This document shows positions 31,981 to 43,913 of a stretch of DNA of 64,000 bases, piece by piece; positions within the stretch are counted from its first letter, which is position 1; every line of letters starts with the position of its first letter. The stretch lies in NCBI GenBank assembly GCA_024180945.1, contig JAKSGN010000006.1:372001-436000 (forward strand), written 5' to 3'. Under the pieces are notes generated by a model. It saw only the letters and a list, made by a program, of their open reading frames with translations. It did no database searches and was not told where the DNA came from. The position numbers and the translations under genes are program-made. The stretch is from Macrophomina tecta (taxonomy: Eukaryota > Ascomycota > Dothideomycetes > Botryosphaeriales > Botryosphaeriaceae).

Positions 31981-33266
31981 GAGCGCCAGCCGAGGGCAGA
32001 ACCTCCCAGCTCGACCTTGTTCTGACTTGCATTGTGAGACCAGCGCAGTGCACCAAAAGTATGTGACAACATCCATCGGCCATTCGACACTCACAGCTGA
32101 GGAGTACATTCGGCAGGATTTACGGCCCCACCTAGCATTTAAATGGCCGTCGTGGTCCGTCCGACAGATTTCGCCGCGGTTCAAGCTCAACGAGCCATGC
32201 AAACCTCCTTCACCGCCAGGTGCCTTGTGACGCGCACGAGTCCTTCCCTTTTGCCAGGAGAGAGGCCCTGCATGGAGTTCGCAAGTTTGAGTGTCCGCAA
32301 TTGGGCTCTGTCCCGACTGCAGGCAATATGCTCGTTTCGAATGCGGCTCGTATGTGACGCCCGGGCGTCAGGAGAGAGCGGGCGGAAAAGTGTTTAGCAT
32401 CCTCGAAAACAAGGAATGTCCGAATTGTCTTGCACGATAGCATGAGGAGCGGAAATCAGCGCATGGATGCGGACCGAAAAAGGTGGCATGGAGCGGAAGT
32501 GGAGCGGAACCAGGCCGCGTCAAAGACGAAAGAGGAAAGTCAAGAGAGCTTGTCACCTTACATGCGGCGTCGGGCCTGGGCGCCTCGGCTCCTGGAGAGC
32601 ATGCAGCTCGGCATATAGATTTTTGCTATGGAGTGAGCTCCACTGCACCGGGCTCCGTCTGCGCACATCTGCCAACAAGGACTCGCCAGCTTGGCTCCGT
32701 TCGGGAGACGGTAGCGAGAATACGGCACGGCGGCAGAGCCAGCAACGCTCGGATCCGACCGTGCTATCAGTAATCGCAGGAAACCTACCAAATAGAGGGC
32801 GGGTAAAGACTTTGGACATGGCATAGACTCCTATACTCCGATACCCAGCAGAGTCAGGCAGCTACTGTTTCGAGTCAGGGCCGATCTGCGACAGCCGAGG
32901 AAGACCCGTGAGGACGCCGCCGGCCAGCGCGCTGCAGCCTTCACTTTCTGGATGCCATTTTTGCCTGCGCCCGGAGCGCGAGAGGCAAGCAGAGCGCACT
33001 CCGCCGGCAGCGCCCTCTCCAATCCCGATCCCTGCACACACGCACGCGTCCCCGGCACCTCCGCACGGCGCGGCCAGTCGCAACGCATGGCCGGGGGTTT
33101 TGCGGGGTCGCCCCACGACTCAGATTCAACGTCCTTAAGCCCAACCCGGGAAGGTGCCCCTGCCAAGGGCCGGCACTTTGCGAAACCACCAAACAGAACG
33201 CCTGTGTTTTGCCGACTCCCGCAGCCTGATCAGCCATGGTGTGCACGTATCTGTTAATGAAGCCTA

Positions 33267-34576
33267 CCGCACCCGTGCAAAAGTCAGGGCGCACGGCCAA
33301 GGCGCTAATTATCCTGCCACCAACACCAATACTTTGGAGTCGTATTATTCAACAAGGAGTTGCTCAAATGCAGTAAGAGTTGATTCTTTATAAAGCTAGG
33401 CTACCAGCGAGTTTGATAGCCACCAGCTTGAATAACATCTACAAGCCGTTGTGGCATACTTTTACAAAGCGCTTTAAGGCTTGGTTTTTCCACCAATGCG
33501 TATGCCCTAGGTAACCACTCAGCTAGTAATGCCTCCACGCGCTCAGGATTCTTCTCAAGCTCAATAAATGGCGCAATCTCTTGAAGCTTCATCTTTAGTG
33601 GCCACCAAAGGTATTCCTGGAGGTTCAGATCAGGCGAATATGGGGGTGAGTAATGCACCTAATTTGGTGATCACGCAGCCATTTCTTCACCCGGTTCGCC
33701 CGATGAATACCAGCACCATCTTGTAACCAGTACATACCATAGTCGTAGTTTCTTGGCACCTGTTCCTCCAGTACTTTGATATAGGATTTGGCAGTATAGC
33801 CTTGCCTAGGAGAGTCCAAATCACGCTCCATAACGTGTAAATCAGACACCCCTAGCTGGCCTGAAAAGCCACCCCATACCATACATCTTGCCTTCTTGCC
33901 AAGTGGCCGTGTATTAAGCCGGCTTTGGTCCCACTTTTGCTGGCCAGGCGTACGGAAAACCCAGCTTGGTGCGTGGCCAGAGCCCTGCTCAACTGAGCAC
34001 TCATCACCGAACGTAACCCTCATCCACCATCTCCAGCTCTTATACCGGTATTTCTTTGCATATTGGTACCGAATGCGGGCATTCGCTTGAGAGATCCAAG
34101 GCCGATTCTTTGCACGCCATTTGGTAATATGGTTCTTGCGTAGAATACGCCTGAGCGTATCTTTATGGATAGATAACTGGAGTTGCTTAATCACCTGGCT
34201 GTGCTTAAGTTTTGGGAACCGGTTAACAAAACGAATAATCTGGCGCTCCGTGCGAAGGCTGACTTTGGGGGGACGGCCAGTACGAGGTGTTAGATCAATC
34301 TGGCCAGTCGTATTGTAGTGGTTGATGCAGCTCCTAATTGCGTGTTCTGAGAAGCGAGTCTCACGGGCAATTTGACGCCCAGATTTACCATCTTGCGATT
34401 GTGTAATAACCGAAACTCGTTGATCATGTGAAAGCTGATGCCTTTGCCTAGCATTGCCTGAAATTTCGCGTCCAAAGATGCGCTGCATGGTGGTGTAATG
34501 AGGCAAGGGATGAAGAGGGTACGTTGTTGTTTTGACTCGTGCACGTCCGTGCGCCCTGACTTTTGCACGGGTGCGG
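33267..34576. mobile_element. Tc1/mariner-type DNA transposon, 1310 bp
   Basis: Bounded by perfect 30-bp terminal inverted repeats beginning CCGCACCCGTGCAAAAGTCA and flanked by a TA target duplication (33265-33266 and 34577-34578). The inside carries one Tc1-like transposase gene on the minus strand. The element is visibly lower in GC than the flanking genes, and its frame shows none of the scattered stop codons expected from heavy repeat-induced mutation. Perfect TIRs suggest a recent insertion. Its right end is 223 bp upstream of the esterase start codon. Confidence 0.95.
33401..34488 (-). pseudogene. Tc1-like transposase, one frameshift
   Basis: Cut-and-paste transposase. It begins MQRIFGREISGNARQRHQLS at the ATG at 34488. 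Helix-turn-helix DNA-binding domains follow (DGKSGRQIARETRFS, and TPRTGRPPKVS with the linker GRPPK). The DDE catalytic domain has the first Asp in VTFGDECSVEQ, the second in YWLQDGAGIHRA and the final Glu in SPDLNLQEYLW. Near 33650-33660 the frame breaks: reading runs into a stop after CITHPHIRLI, while the next frame carries HYSPPYSPDLNLQEYLWW to the stop at 33401. One missing base fits. The break separates the third catalytic residue, so this copy is probably inactive unless the break is a sequencing error. Confidence 0.9.
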
Positions 34577-34799
34577 TAGTCCTGCGCCCATCGCAGGCGG
34601 GGCCTTTGTCGGTCACTGCCATCGGCATCTGCCCGCAGCCACGCACCAACTCCCGGCAAAACGATCTTCAGGGACATTTATATGCCATGCTGCTCTCTGT
34701 CTCGCCGTCTTTCCCGCCACTTAGGCTTGTCTTCCTCCCGTTCCTTGTCCGCTAACTCGTCTTCCCTTTTTGCAGCAGCATCTTCTGAACCAAGTCACC

Positions 34800-36520
34800 A
34801 TGAGGCTGCCGTCCGTCTCTGACGCCGCCGCCGTGACCACCGTGCTCGCCGCCGGTGTGAGTGCCCAGAACTCCAGCTTCACCCAGCAGTGCAGCTCGCT
34901 CGCCTCGGATCTGTCTTCTGTCCTTCCCAATGCCACCGTCTGGTTCTCTGAGTTTGTCTCAGGCGGCACGAACCTTACTTTCCCCGACAATGACCCAAGG
35001 TAAGCTCAAACTTCTCGCCTCTCTAACCGAGCATGCTGACGCAATCGCCTAGTTGCACACGCGCCAGCCAGGTCGTTGAAAACGACATGTGCCGAGTCGC
35101 GCTCCGTGTCCCGACCACCAACCAGAGCGAGATCAGCATGGAGGCTTGGCTTCCCTCCAACTGGACCGGCCGCTTCCTGAGCACTGGCAACGGCGGCACC
35201 TCTGGCTGCATTCAATATGAGGACATGGCCTACGCCTCCGATCTTGGCTTTGCCACGGTCGGTGCGAACAACGGCCACAATGGCACCCGCGGTATTGCCT
35301 TTGGCAAGAACGAGGACGTTGTGCTGGACTTCGCTTGGCGCTCTGTCCACACTGGTGTCGTTGTCGGCAAGCACATCTCCGAGACCTTCTACGGAAAGAC
35401 CCACACCAAGTCTTACTACCTCGGATGCTCGACTGGCGGTCGGCAAGGCTTCAAGTCGGCGCAGAGCTTCCCTGACGACTTCGATGGTGTTGTTGCTGGC
35501 GCTCCTGCCATTGCCTTCAACAACCTGACTTCGTGGAGTGGTAGCTTCTACACCAACTTCCGCGGTAACGACACTGAACGCTATATCCCGGCCGAGCTGT
35601 GGGCTACCCTTATCCACGAGGACATCCTCAAGCAGGTAAGCACAAGTTCCTAGCCTGGCTTGACTATATCCGGAAGGATGCGCTAACCACGAATATAGTG
35701 CGATGGTCTTGACGGTGTCGAAGACGGTATTATCGAGGACCCTGATCTTTGCCAATACCGCCCCGAGGCTCTTTTGTGCGCTTCCAACGCCACAGACACC
35801 TCCAACTGCCTGACCGGCCCGCAAGTCGACGCGGTCCGTCAGGTCTTTTCGGGCGTGTACGGCGTCGACGGCTCCCTTGTATACCCCCGCATGCAACCAG
35901 GTAGTGAGGTTATTGCTGCCAACGTCCTGTACAGCGGCTCTGAATTTATCTACACCTCCGATTGGTTCCGCTACGCCATCTACCACAACACTAGCTGGGA
36001 CCCTCTCAACCTTTCCCCCGAGGACATGGCCTACTCCGCCAAGCTGAACCCGGGCAACATCCAGACTTGGGATGACCTGAGCGCCTTCAAGGCCAAGGGC
36101 GGCAAGCTTCTGCACTACCACGGCCTGATGGACGCCATCATCAGCTCCGACAACAGCCCGCGCTACTACAACTACCTGTCGCGCACCATGGGCCTCAACT
36201 CAGCCGAGCTCGACGACTTCTACCGCTTCTTCCGCATCTCGGGCATGGGCCACTGCAGCGGCGGCGACGGTGCCTGGGCCATTGGCAACCAGCGCGGGTC
36301 CCGTGCCAGCCTTGACCCGGACGCTAACGCCCTGATGGCCATGGTGCGCTGGGTCGAGGAGGGTGTCGCGCCTGAGAAGCTGATTGGAACTAAATGGGTC
36401 AACAACACTGAGTCGCTTGGCGTCGAGTACACGCGCGCTCACTGCAAGTATCCTGCCAGGAACGTGTACAAGGGCAGCGGCGATGGTACGGATCCGGAGG
36501 GCTGGGAATGCGTTGTTTGA
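34800..36520 (+). CDS. Secreted feruloyl esterase / tannase family
   Basis: Cleaves ester bonds of hydroxycinnamates or gallates in plant material. Exons are 34800-34999, 35053-35635 and 35699-36520 (introns 53 and 63 bp), encoding 534 aa. The signal peptide is MRLPSVSDAAAVTTVLAAGVSA. The joint DNDPSCTRASQVV is family-typical. The nucleophile is in GCSTGGRQG (Ser about 193), the acid probably Asp 406 in HGLMDAIISSDN, and the His in GMGHCSGG (about 446). Cysteines directly before Ser and after His form the CS-D-HC arrangement of this family. An aspartate-rich CDGLDGVEDGIIEDPDLC loop opens exon 3, fitting the calcium site. Several NxS/T sites are present. A transposon sits in its upstream region. 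Confidence 0.92.
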
Positions 36521-36734
36521 GCGCGCTGCGATGTGTATATCATGCTCAGGCATATATGGGGTTTCGGCATGATGTTCTTGTACATACGACTTAATCTTTG
36601 GACATATATGATTGAATTTGACATTTTGTTGACGAATCTGCTGTCATATTTGCTTGGTACAAACGATTGGCATGAGGATGTAGAGGAGATTGTCATTTAA
36701 TATGGCCTGTCGCATTCGGTTAGGTGGTTGCCAG

Positions 36735-36761
36735 TTTTTTTTTTTTTTTTTTTTTTTTTTT
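36735..36761. repeat. T27 homopolymer
   Basis: An uninterrupted run of 27 T about 215 bp after the esterase stop. It could be a poly(dA:dT) element or the tail of a retroposed sequence; no target duplication is visible. Confidence 0.8.
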
Positions 36762-37593
36762 CATTTAACGTGCACCGAGCGCTTTCCGGAGGTGGGGGGA
36801 TGGGGTTTACGCTCAGTACAAGTTTCACACTTCTTCATGTCTTCCCGGGCCGGAGCAGGACGTTTGTGCGGTCCGGATGGCGCGAATAAGGATGGTTTCA
36901 CCAAACCTCATCCCAAAAGGTCAGAGTCCAAAACAAAGATCAGTAATTGAGGACAACCTCCGTGTGGATATGTTACACGCCTATTGGCACGGACGAAGTG
37001 TCCAAGTGTCCGGCGGCCGTTGCAGATTCCAGGGTGCAGTCATGAATACTCCAAAAGCTTCTGCCTCTCCGCGCGATAGCGCGAATTATGCCAGGGCAAG
37101 AGAGCATCTCGCTGCAGGATGGTCACTTTTAAACAGTGTAGAATAATTTACTGACCAGGCGCGCCAGCACGTGCCTAGATAAAACAGGGAGCACCATAGA
37201 CATTTTTCCGACTCCTTTCTCCACGCCCGGCCTCTGTATGATCATTTTTGCCTGCCATTCTACTTCCCCACATAACGAAGCCATGGCGGGAGAAAACTTT
37301 GGGTGGTGAAATCTTTCCTTCAATGCCGGGCCACCGCCTCCCGCACTTTGAACTGAATACTCAACGCCTCCCGTAGCTCCGAGCACGGCACTCCTCCTCC
37401 TCCTCCTCCTCCAACGCAAGGCGCACCCAAGCTCGAAGCAGCAGCCATCTGACTTCTACAGGAACGCCGCAATGGTTCGAAAGATAGCATGCGGCCAGGC
37501 CAACCTCCTTTTGTCCTAACCGTCCTTAGTCGCCGCTACCACTTGATGACATGCTCTCCGCACAGGAGTCAACCCACACCTCCCCCACCGCTC

Positions 37594-37614
37594 AAAAAAA
37601 AAAAAAAAAAAAAA
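37594..37614. repeat. A21 homopolymer
   Basis: An uninterrupted run of 21 A in the esterase/disordered-protein gap, after a C-rich stretch. Confidence 0.8.
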
Positions 37615-39425
37615 CCACCAAACCAGATGACCAATCCGGACCCCGTAAACCGTACGAGCGCACGCTGAAGGAGAGGCAGACCGGCGAGGACGGTCCTGCT
37701 CCAGCTGCCCGGCGGCCAAGGTCCCGGAACATGTGGGACATTTACGTGCCAGACGACCGCCTCCAGTCCCTGCAGAATGTGACGGCGGGACCACGACTCT
37801 GCTGTGAACGTCGAGACTGACATGCGGGAGCCCAGCCATTCCGCACGCCAGCAGTCTGCTCCGACCAATGCGCGCGCGACATCCCCCGCTCCTCCAATTG
37901 CCAATGATTTCCGGGCTGATGGCGGGCCGTTCATCACTCCCTATGCTATGCTGTCATCTCAGTCTATCAGTCAGCTGTTCACAGTCGAAACAGCTCAACC
38001 TTTCTGCATCTAAACCGGCTCCTAAGGCTTAGTCTCATCTCCGTCCTTACATGTGCGCACTTCTGTGATTTTGATGAAGTCTTGAAGCATTTCATCATTC
38101 GAAGCTGTAAATTGGACATTTATGTTTGTTTGTTTGTGTGTGTGTGTGTGTCGAGAGGAAGGGGTTGGGTTTGGGGGGGGGGGGGGGCGGCGGCGCAGTT
38201 AGTCTCTTTCATCCGCCCATGTTCCCATCCGTATGTACCAATTCCACCTGCGACCCGGCATCTTCGTCCTCATCCTCATCCTTATCCTCCCTTTGTCATT
38301 AGCTTTGCTCTTTCGGAGCCCTGTGAGACGGACGAGAACCTCGCCATCAACAACATACAACGCTATGAACGCCAATTCGCCGCAGATCTCCGCCACGAAC
38401 AGCCGTCCAAACATATTTGGCGAACACCAAGACTTATACGAGCCACCGCAGGTATTATCCAATGCCTGATCCGACAGCACTACCAAAGCCGATGGTGTCG
38501 TTCACAAAGAAGCTATAAGGGCACAGTTGTACACGCGAAGCGCGCATAAAATTTCGTCTAGTTACAAGGTTAGGGTAAGTGCTCTTCCACAACCCCCTCT
38601 CTCCAACTCGTTCCATGCGCGTCAGAAAGCTCCGAACATCTCCTCCCTTGTCCCATTCACCTCTATCCCTGAATTCCTTCCGCATTACTGATCCCGAGAG
38701 CCTGACTAGATCAGCGATCTCCATCCGCCGCTCAAAGGACGCACAACCTCCAGCTCGACAATCTCTGAAAACCAACATCCAGCCGGAGCCCGACAGCGCA
38801 AGTACACCTGCCAGCGATCTCACGCGAAGGAGAGATCAAGCACGGCCAGGTAACAGCGATCGTCGGCGGGGGGATGTGGCTTCATCGATCGGAGCAGGGA
38901 GGGTGCATCCAGGGAACCAAACCTCCATCTTCCATCCGCCCACACAGCCAGGCTAAGCAGGTCCACTCAAAGAGCGACAGCTCCACCCAGCTGCTGCGCA
39001 AACTTCCGATTTCAGAAGCGGTAGAATGATGCCGCGCTAAAGACTCGCGAGAAAGGCAATGAAGACTCGACTCCAGAGGTAGAAATCGAGGGACAAAAGG
39101 AAACGAAGGAGAATGCTGACGACCTGAACAGAGGAGATAAGAAAATGGGGACTTCAAAACACTCAGGGCCCTGCTAAAAGAAAAAAGGAAAACATGCAGG
39201 TGTGGTCCTAGTAATGGACCATTAGAAAAAAAAGCAAAAAAGTAAGCAAAGAGAAAGAAAAGCCAAACCCAAGCTGTGTTATGCGCAATGCCCCCCCTAT
39301 GAACCACCATTAACCAATGCTCCTAGGGATTTTTTTTTCGCCGTCGCCATGCAGAAATGGACCGTGGTTATCATCATGTCCAAACCGTTAACGCCAAGAT
39401 AACAAACAGAAAAGAAAACCAGAAC

Positions 39426-42254
39426 TTAGAAGCCGCGAGCGACCATGCTGTCAAACAAGGCGAAAGCCTTGACCTCACGGGCCTTCTTCTCCTCTGGTGA
39501 CTCGTTCTCCACCATGAACATCTCCTCACTTGTGAGCATGAACTCGAAGCTTTCAGCCTCGACAAGAGCATCGTATGCAGCAAACACGTCGTTCTCAATA
39601 CCCTGAGTGATCAGAGATTCAGACATGGAACTCTTATTGCCATCAGGAGACTTCGCACTAACGGGCGACGAAGAAATCTCGCTGACATATTGTAGACGGG
39701 ACCCCATCTTGGGCTTGTGCTTCTCAGCCAACTCGCGCTGACGGGCCAGGGCGGCATTCTGAAATGAACTCGTATTCTGGTTGTGGCTAGGCGTCTTGGA
39801 GACAGCAGACTCAGTGAGAGGAACATTGTTGGCGGGTAGTTGCGCATGGGCTGGGGTGGGAGCAGGCGGAGGCTGAATGTTGGTAGACTCGCTGGCAGGC
39901 TTGGCGGGCTCGGTCGGAGAGGTGCCTTGGGGGGCGACACGCTCTGGTGAAGTGGCCTCTTCAGGATCGTCAGACAGAATCGAGTCCTCCTCGTCGCTAT
40001 CATACTCAGGCGAGCTGAAGCTGCCAGAACCCGCGATGTGTCCAAACTTGCGCTGGGCCTTGTCCACTAGCTGATCTTCCTCAGGGGTGGTGTAAATACC
40101 GCTCTTCTGCTTCGCCACAATCTCCTCAGCACGCTTCTTGAGCTCCTCTTTGCTCATCTTGGCAAGCTCCTCGGCGAAGCGGATTTGGTGCTCGGATTTC
40201 TTGAAGACGTTCTCAGGCTTGTACCCGGCGTCACCAGGCATGGCCATGAGGGATCCGCTGTAAATAGTGGAAGAAGATGGCTTGTTAGTCTTGGGAGATT
40301 TCTTATTTGCCATGTTGGGGCTGTCTCGGAGAGGGCTCCTGCTGAAGCTATTTTCCTGGTGCATGACACGAGTCTCATGGTTGATAACCATGGGATCTTC
40401 AAAGCCTTCCCTGATAGCAGCCATGCGAGCGCTATTACGAGGACGCTTCAAGCTGCTAGGCGGAGTGTGGTTCTCCCAGTTAGGCGCGGCAAAATCGTAC
40501 TCCGAGTCTGTGTCGTCGTCTTCAGATTCAGCCGCGATCTTGCGCCTCTTGGGAGCATTCTCGACAGGAGTGTCAACAGGTTCTTCATCATCATTGTTGA
40601 AGTACAAATCGACTTGGCCGTAACTACCCGAAGGCGCACCGGGAAGACGGGCGGGAATGATTGCAGGGCTCAGGCGACGACGCTTTTGACCGGGGGCCTG
40701 CGCTGCCTCAGCCCCCTTCCTCTTGCGTACAATATCGGCGATCGTGCGCTTCACGGACAACAGTTCTTCTTCCTCGAGCTGTGCTATGCTTTGCTGAATC
40801 TCTGACTCGGAATGTCTTCTGTCGGCGTTTTTCTCGCGCGGTGTGATTGGTTTGTTGCGATTCCTGGTAAACGGACTGTCCGCAGTACTGGTCGAGACAC
40901 GGCTGCTCGAGGAGCGGTCATTGGAGGCACGCGCGTTGTTGAGGTTCCTGCGTTCTTGAGCGGCACTGCTAGGCGACGCAATAGCGGGGGAGGGCGGAGA
41001 TTGCAATATGGGTGAGGCAACTATAGCCAGCTGCTCGGCTGGCGACAGGACAATGGGGGGGGTGTGTGGGGCCGGCGTGTTAGCGCGACTGAACAGCTTC
41101 GTTACAGAGGCAAGTGGCTTGACCACAGAAGCAAGAGGGTTGAAGAACAAGCGGCGAATACCGAAAGTATGAGCAGTGGTGGGTGCTTCCATGACCTGAG
41201 AGGCCTGGGCGGGGGTCTGGGGATCTTGGTGTTCGTCATCATTGCCTTCGTCTTCCTTTTGTTCATCATCGGTAGTGTCTGCTTCGGTCTCGGACCCGTC
41301 ATTCTCAGCATGTTCGATGGCCATTTCAGCGGGATCATTCTCGGTAGGTTCGGCAACCATGTCAGCGTCGTCATTCTCCGCGTGGTCAGCGGCCATGTCG
41401 ACCTCGTCGACCATTGCATCGTCTTCAACCATAGCATCCTCTCCGTCATCAGAAGTTGCCGTGTCGAGATCGACAACGTCGTCGTCAGCCTCTTCACGAG
41501 TGGAGATCTCCTCCATGCTGGCGCCAGCGTCGCGATAGATTCTCGGGTGCTGCTCGAGATTGGGGAACCAGTTCTCCTCACGAGAATCATCTTCGTCATG
41601 CTCTTCCTGGCTCGTCATGATGCTGAGGGGTGTCGCGTTTTTAAGACTCTTCTTCAGCTTGGGTTTTCGAATAATGGCATCCACGTTCTGGATGACAGGA
41701 GCGAGAGGTGAGGCAGTTCCAGCCTTCGATGCGCCTCTAGTGTGACGGCCACGCGCAGCGCGAGCGGGGGTCGCGGCAACCTCCTGCTCAACGTGCTGCT
41801 GAATAGCCTTCTTGCTGGTAGAGGTGACTTTGCTGGGAGCCTTGCGAGCATTGGGCTTCGTAACCTTGTTCTTGGCGTTGCGGTCAACGGCGGGTTGGCG
41901 CTTGGTACGCTTGTTGACGGGTTGCTTGGTCGCGTTGTCTGAAGAGTCTTCGGAGGCAGTGTTGTTCTTGTTGGAAGCCTTCGCGGTGCGGGCCGGAGCC
42001 TTCTTCGTGTTGTTGGCTTTCTTCGTGGTAGGAGCCTTCTTGGGGGGGGCAGGCGTCTTCTTCGTCGCAGCAGCCCGAGTGACTGGAGCGGTGTTGGTGA
42101 TGGCAACCGTATTTTCAGCAGGCTGGGAGGACGATGACGACGGAACGGTAGCGCTTTCCTTCTCCTTAAGCCTGGCACGCGTGCGACCCGCCGGAGGGCT
42201 GGAGACGGCAGCGGCGGCCTTGTTGTTGGTATTGTTGCGAGTGGCGCGCGCCAT
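39426..42254 (-). CDS. Large disordered, probably nuclear protein
   Basis: A 942-aa single-exon protein. The ATG at 42254 (MARATRNNTNNKAAA) is the first in frame; further upstream the frame is open only from a TTG. Residues 1-210 are Lys/Ala/Pro/Thr-rich and very basic, like histone-H1 tails. Residues about 230-350 are strongly acidic (Asp/Glu with VEDDAMVDEVDMAA-type units). The middle and C-terminal parts are Ser/Pro-rich with several KRRK-type nuclear signals (QKRRRLSP, APKRRKIAAE). Short ordered islands are a Glu/Lys helix (HQIRFAEELAKMSKEELKKR) and the C-terminal NDVFAAYDALVEAESFEFML. I do not recognise a family; chromatin or nuclear-pore association is only a guess. Confidence 0.75.
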   Translation of the reverse strand: MARATRNNTNNKAAAAVSSPPAGRTRARLKEKESATVPSSSSSQPAENTVAITNTAPVTRAAATKKTPAPPKKAPTTKKANNTKKAPARTAKASNKNNTASEDSSDNATKQPVNKRTKRQPAVDRNAKNKVTKPNARKAPSKVTSTSKKAIQQHVEQEVAATPARAARGRHTRGASKAGTASPLAPVIQNVDAIIRKPKLKKSLKNATPLSIMTSQEEHDEDDSREENWFPNLEQHPRIYRDAGASMEEISTREEADDDVVDLDTATSDDGEDAMVEDDAMVDEVDMAADHAENDDADMVAEPTENDPAEMAIEHAENDGSETEADTTDDEQKEDEGNDDEHQDPQTPAQASQVMEAPTTAHTFGIRRLFFNPLASVVKPLASVTKLFSRANTPAPHTPPIVLSPAEQLAIVASPILQSPPSPAIASPSSAAQERRNLNNARASNDRSSSSRVSTSTADSPFTRNRNKPITPREKNADRRHSESEIQQSIAQLEEEELLSVKRTIADIVRKRKGAEAAQAPGQKRRRLSPAIIPARLPGAPSGSYGQVDLYFNNDDEEPVDTPVENAPKRRKIAAESEDDDTDSEYDFAAPNWENHTPPSSLKRPRNSARMAAIREGFEDPMVINHETRVMHQENSFSRSPLRDSPNMANKKSPKTNKPSSSTIYSGSLMAMPGDAGYKPENVFKKSEHQIRFAEELAKMSKEELKKRAEEIVAKQKSGIYTTPEEDQLVDKAQRKFGHIAGSGSFSSPEYDSDEEDSILSDDPEEATSPERVAPQGTSPTEPAKPASESTNIQPPPAPTPAHAQLPANNVPLTESAVSKTPSHNQNTSSFQNAALARQRELAEKHKPKMGSRLQYVSEISSSPVSAKSPDGNKSSMSESLITQGIENDVFAAYDALVEAESFEFMLTSEEMFMVENESPEEKKAREVKAFALFDSMVARGF

Positions 42255-43913
42255 CGTGGCGAAATGTGGCAGACGCCGAGAAAAGTGATGGATGTCGAGG
42301 GTGTGGGATGTAAGGGCGGTCGCGACGCGCGCAGGAGACGGGCGAGGTGCGGGGGCGCGCGCGCGGAGGTGAGATGCGCAGCACGACTGGCGACCGACCG
42401 CGACGCGTCGCTTTTGCAAGACGGCGGACGGTACGGACGCGCGGATCGAAGTTGACGAAGCGCGCTGTTGCGGCCGATGTGGTCGTGGGTGGTTGTGATG
42501 GGATATTCGAAACGCTGCGGAGCGAACGTCAACGCGACGTTCAAAAGTTGTCCAGGCGGCCAGCCCACGCCTCGCTAAAGGCCCGGGCGACCGCGGGTTT
42601 GTCTTGGCGCGCCAGCCGGAAAGAGTAACCTACCACTGTCGTGTTGCAGATGCGGGTTGCAAGGCGTTAGCCCGAGTATGCGGTGTGCGAAGAAATCAAG
42701 CGTGGTTGACGTGGATGTAGTGGATCGGAGGAGGGTCGCGGGGTGCGGATAGATGTTTTGGGAGTGTTGTGCGTGCGGCCGCCGCACAGCTACCGTCTCC
42801 AGAAGTGGCAGGCACGCATGCCTAGCAACTTCCGTTACTGTGGGCCCAAGGCCATTCTGCCCTGCTTCACTTAGTCTCTAGGCTGGCTAAAACATTAGGT
42901 GCTAGCACTCAGATCTTCTTGCAAATGACAAGGATGCAGATCTATTCAGTTCGCCTTCACCCTGCGCAGCTTCAAGATGGTCCACTTGTACTGCTGGGTG
43001 AGTGCACTTACGGGCAATGGAAGCCTGCGGCATGGGCGCAACCGTCGGCTACTCCCACCTGGAAGATTCTGCGCAAAGTAGTGCGGGCTAGAGACCGCAG
43101 CCATGCTCGAAGATTACTTTAATCGTAGCCAACGACTGCCATACAAACGTCATTCTGACTTGAATGCTCAACCGAAGATGATAACTGAAACCTCGCAGAA
43201 TGTGCGGGGAATTGAAACGCTCGTCCGGACGTAGGTGTTATCACATTTTCCGGACAATCGCGTCCGCGTAGCTGCTTCAACTCCCTACGTGTTGCGATTC
43301 CGGCTGCGATGATTCCGACGACTATCCCGTATCATTGCTACCCAGAGAAACATAGCGCTTCAGTCAGGGAATTTTCATTATTAGGCACCCCTGGTCAAGG
43401 CTGCAGCGGTCGACGATCTGTCTTCATATGCCCTTTGACATTCGCGCCTGTATGATTGCCTCGCGTGGCCTTGCGCATGGTTTGCCATAAGCTCAGGTGT
43501 GAAATTCCTCCATTTTTGCGCAGCAAAATACCGCCCATGGTCGAAAGGGTAAAGATTGTTCTATTTTCTATCAATCTAGCACTATACATCTGGCCAGGCT
43601 TCAGACCTGTCTCATCCCGCGTGCGTGCAATCATGCAAAGGCAAGAGCGCAGTGTAACCCCTCTCATTGCCTCGATCAAGCCACCATGTGGGACGCCATG
43701 CGGGCCAGGTGGTGTCACAGTTGCGATCTTAGAAGCCTAGAGCACAAGCCAGCCCTGGGTGTTTAGCCTATTCATAAAGCGATTTCCATCCATTCAGGGA
43801 ACCCAAGACTTTAAATCATAAAAACCCCAAACGCCTCAGGTCATGCAGAACAACATTTTACAGGGAGTCTGACATGTGCGCGTTGGTCGGCACAGAGCTG
43901 TCAGTGACTCCAC
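42255..43913. other. Intergenic region with element copy 8
   Basis: 1.7 kb. The left part is GC-rich and should hold the promoter of the disordered-protein gene. One palindromic element is present. An overlapping pair of about 100-codon frames at 43395-43740 has no recognisable domain. Confidence 0.45.
43202..43289. mobile_element. Palindromic MITE-like element, copy 8
   Basis: About 88 bp. The left arm reads GGGGAATTGAAACGCTCGTC then CGGACGTAGGTGT; the right arm, reverse-complemented, reads GTAGGGAGTTGAAGCAGCTA. The right flank is TA, the left TG. Confidence 0.75.

Larger units (their letters stand above)
30630..33266. other. Intergenic region left of the Tc1 element
   Basis: 2.6 kb. The left part is GC-rich and may contain the missing GRDP first exon. 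It holds one palindromic element and a long A-rich tract. Open frames here are short or low-complexity. Confidence 0.45.
36521..39425. other. Intergenic region rich in homopolymer tracts
   Basis: 2.9 kb with no supported gene. It contains a 27-base T run (36735-36761), a 21-base A run (37594-37614), a short GT microsatellite near 38138-38150 and a 15-base G run (38173-38187). Frames crossing these are low-complexity. Confidence 0.5.

Noticed and set aside
33267..34576. Idea that the palindromic elements derive from this Tc1 element by deletion
   Set aside because: The TIR sequences do not match; only the TA target preference might be shared.
38173..38187. G15 run as a promoter or quadruplex element
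   Set aside because: Simple homopolymer with no gene nearby; no support for function.
43395..43740. Overlapping roughly 100-codon frames on both strands
   Set aside because: Both look fairly protein-like but neither has a recognisable domain or splice partners; could be a relic.
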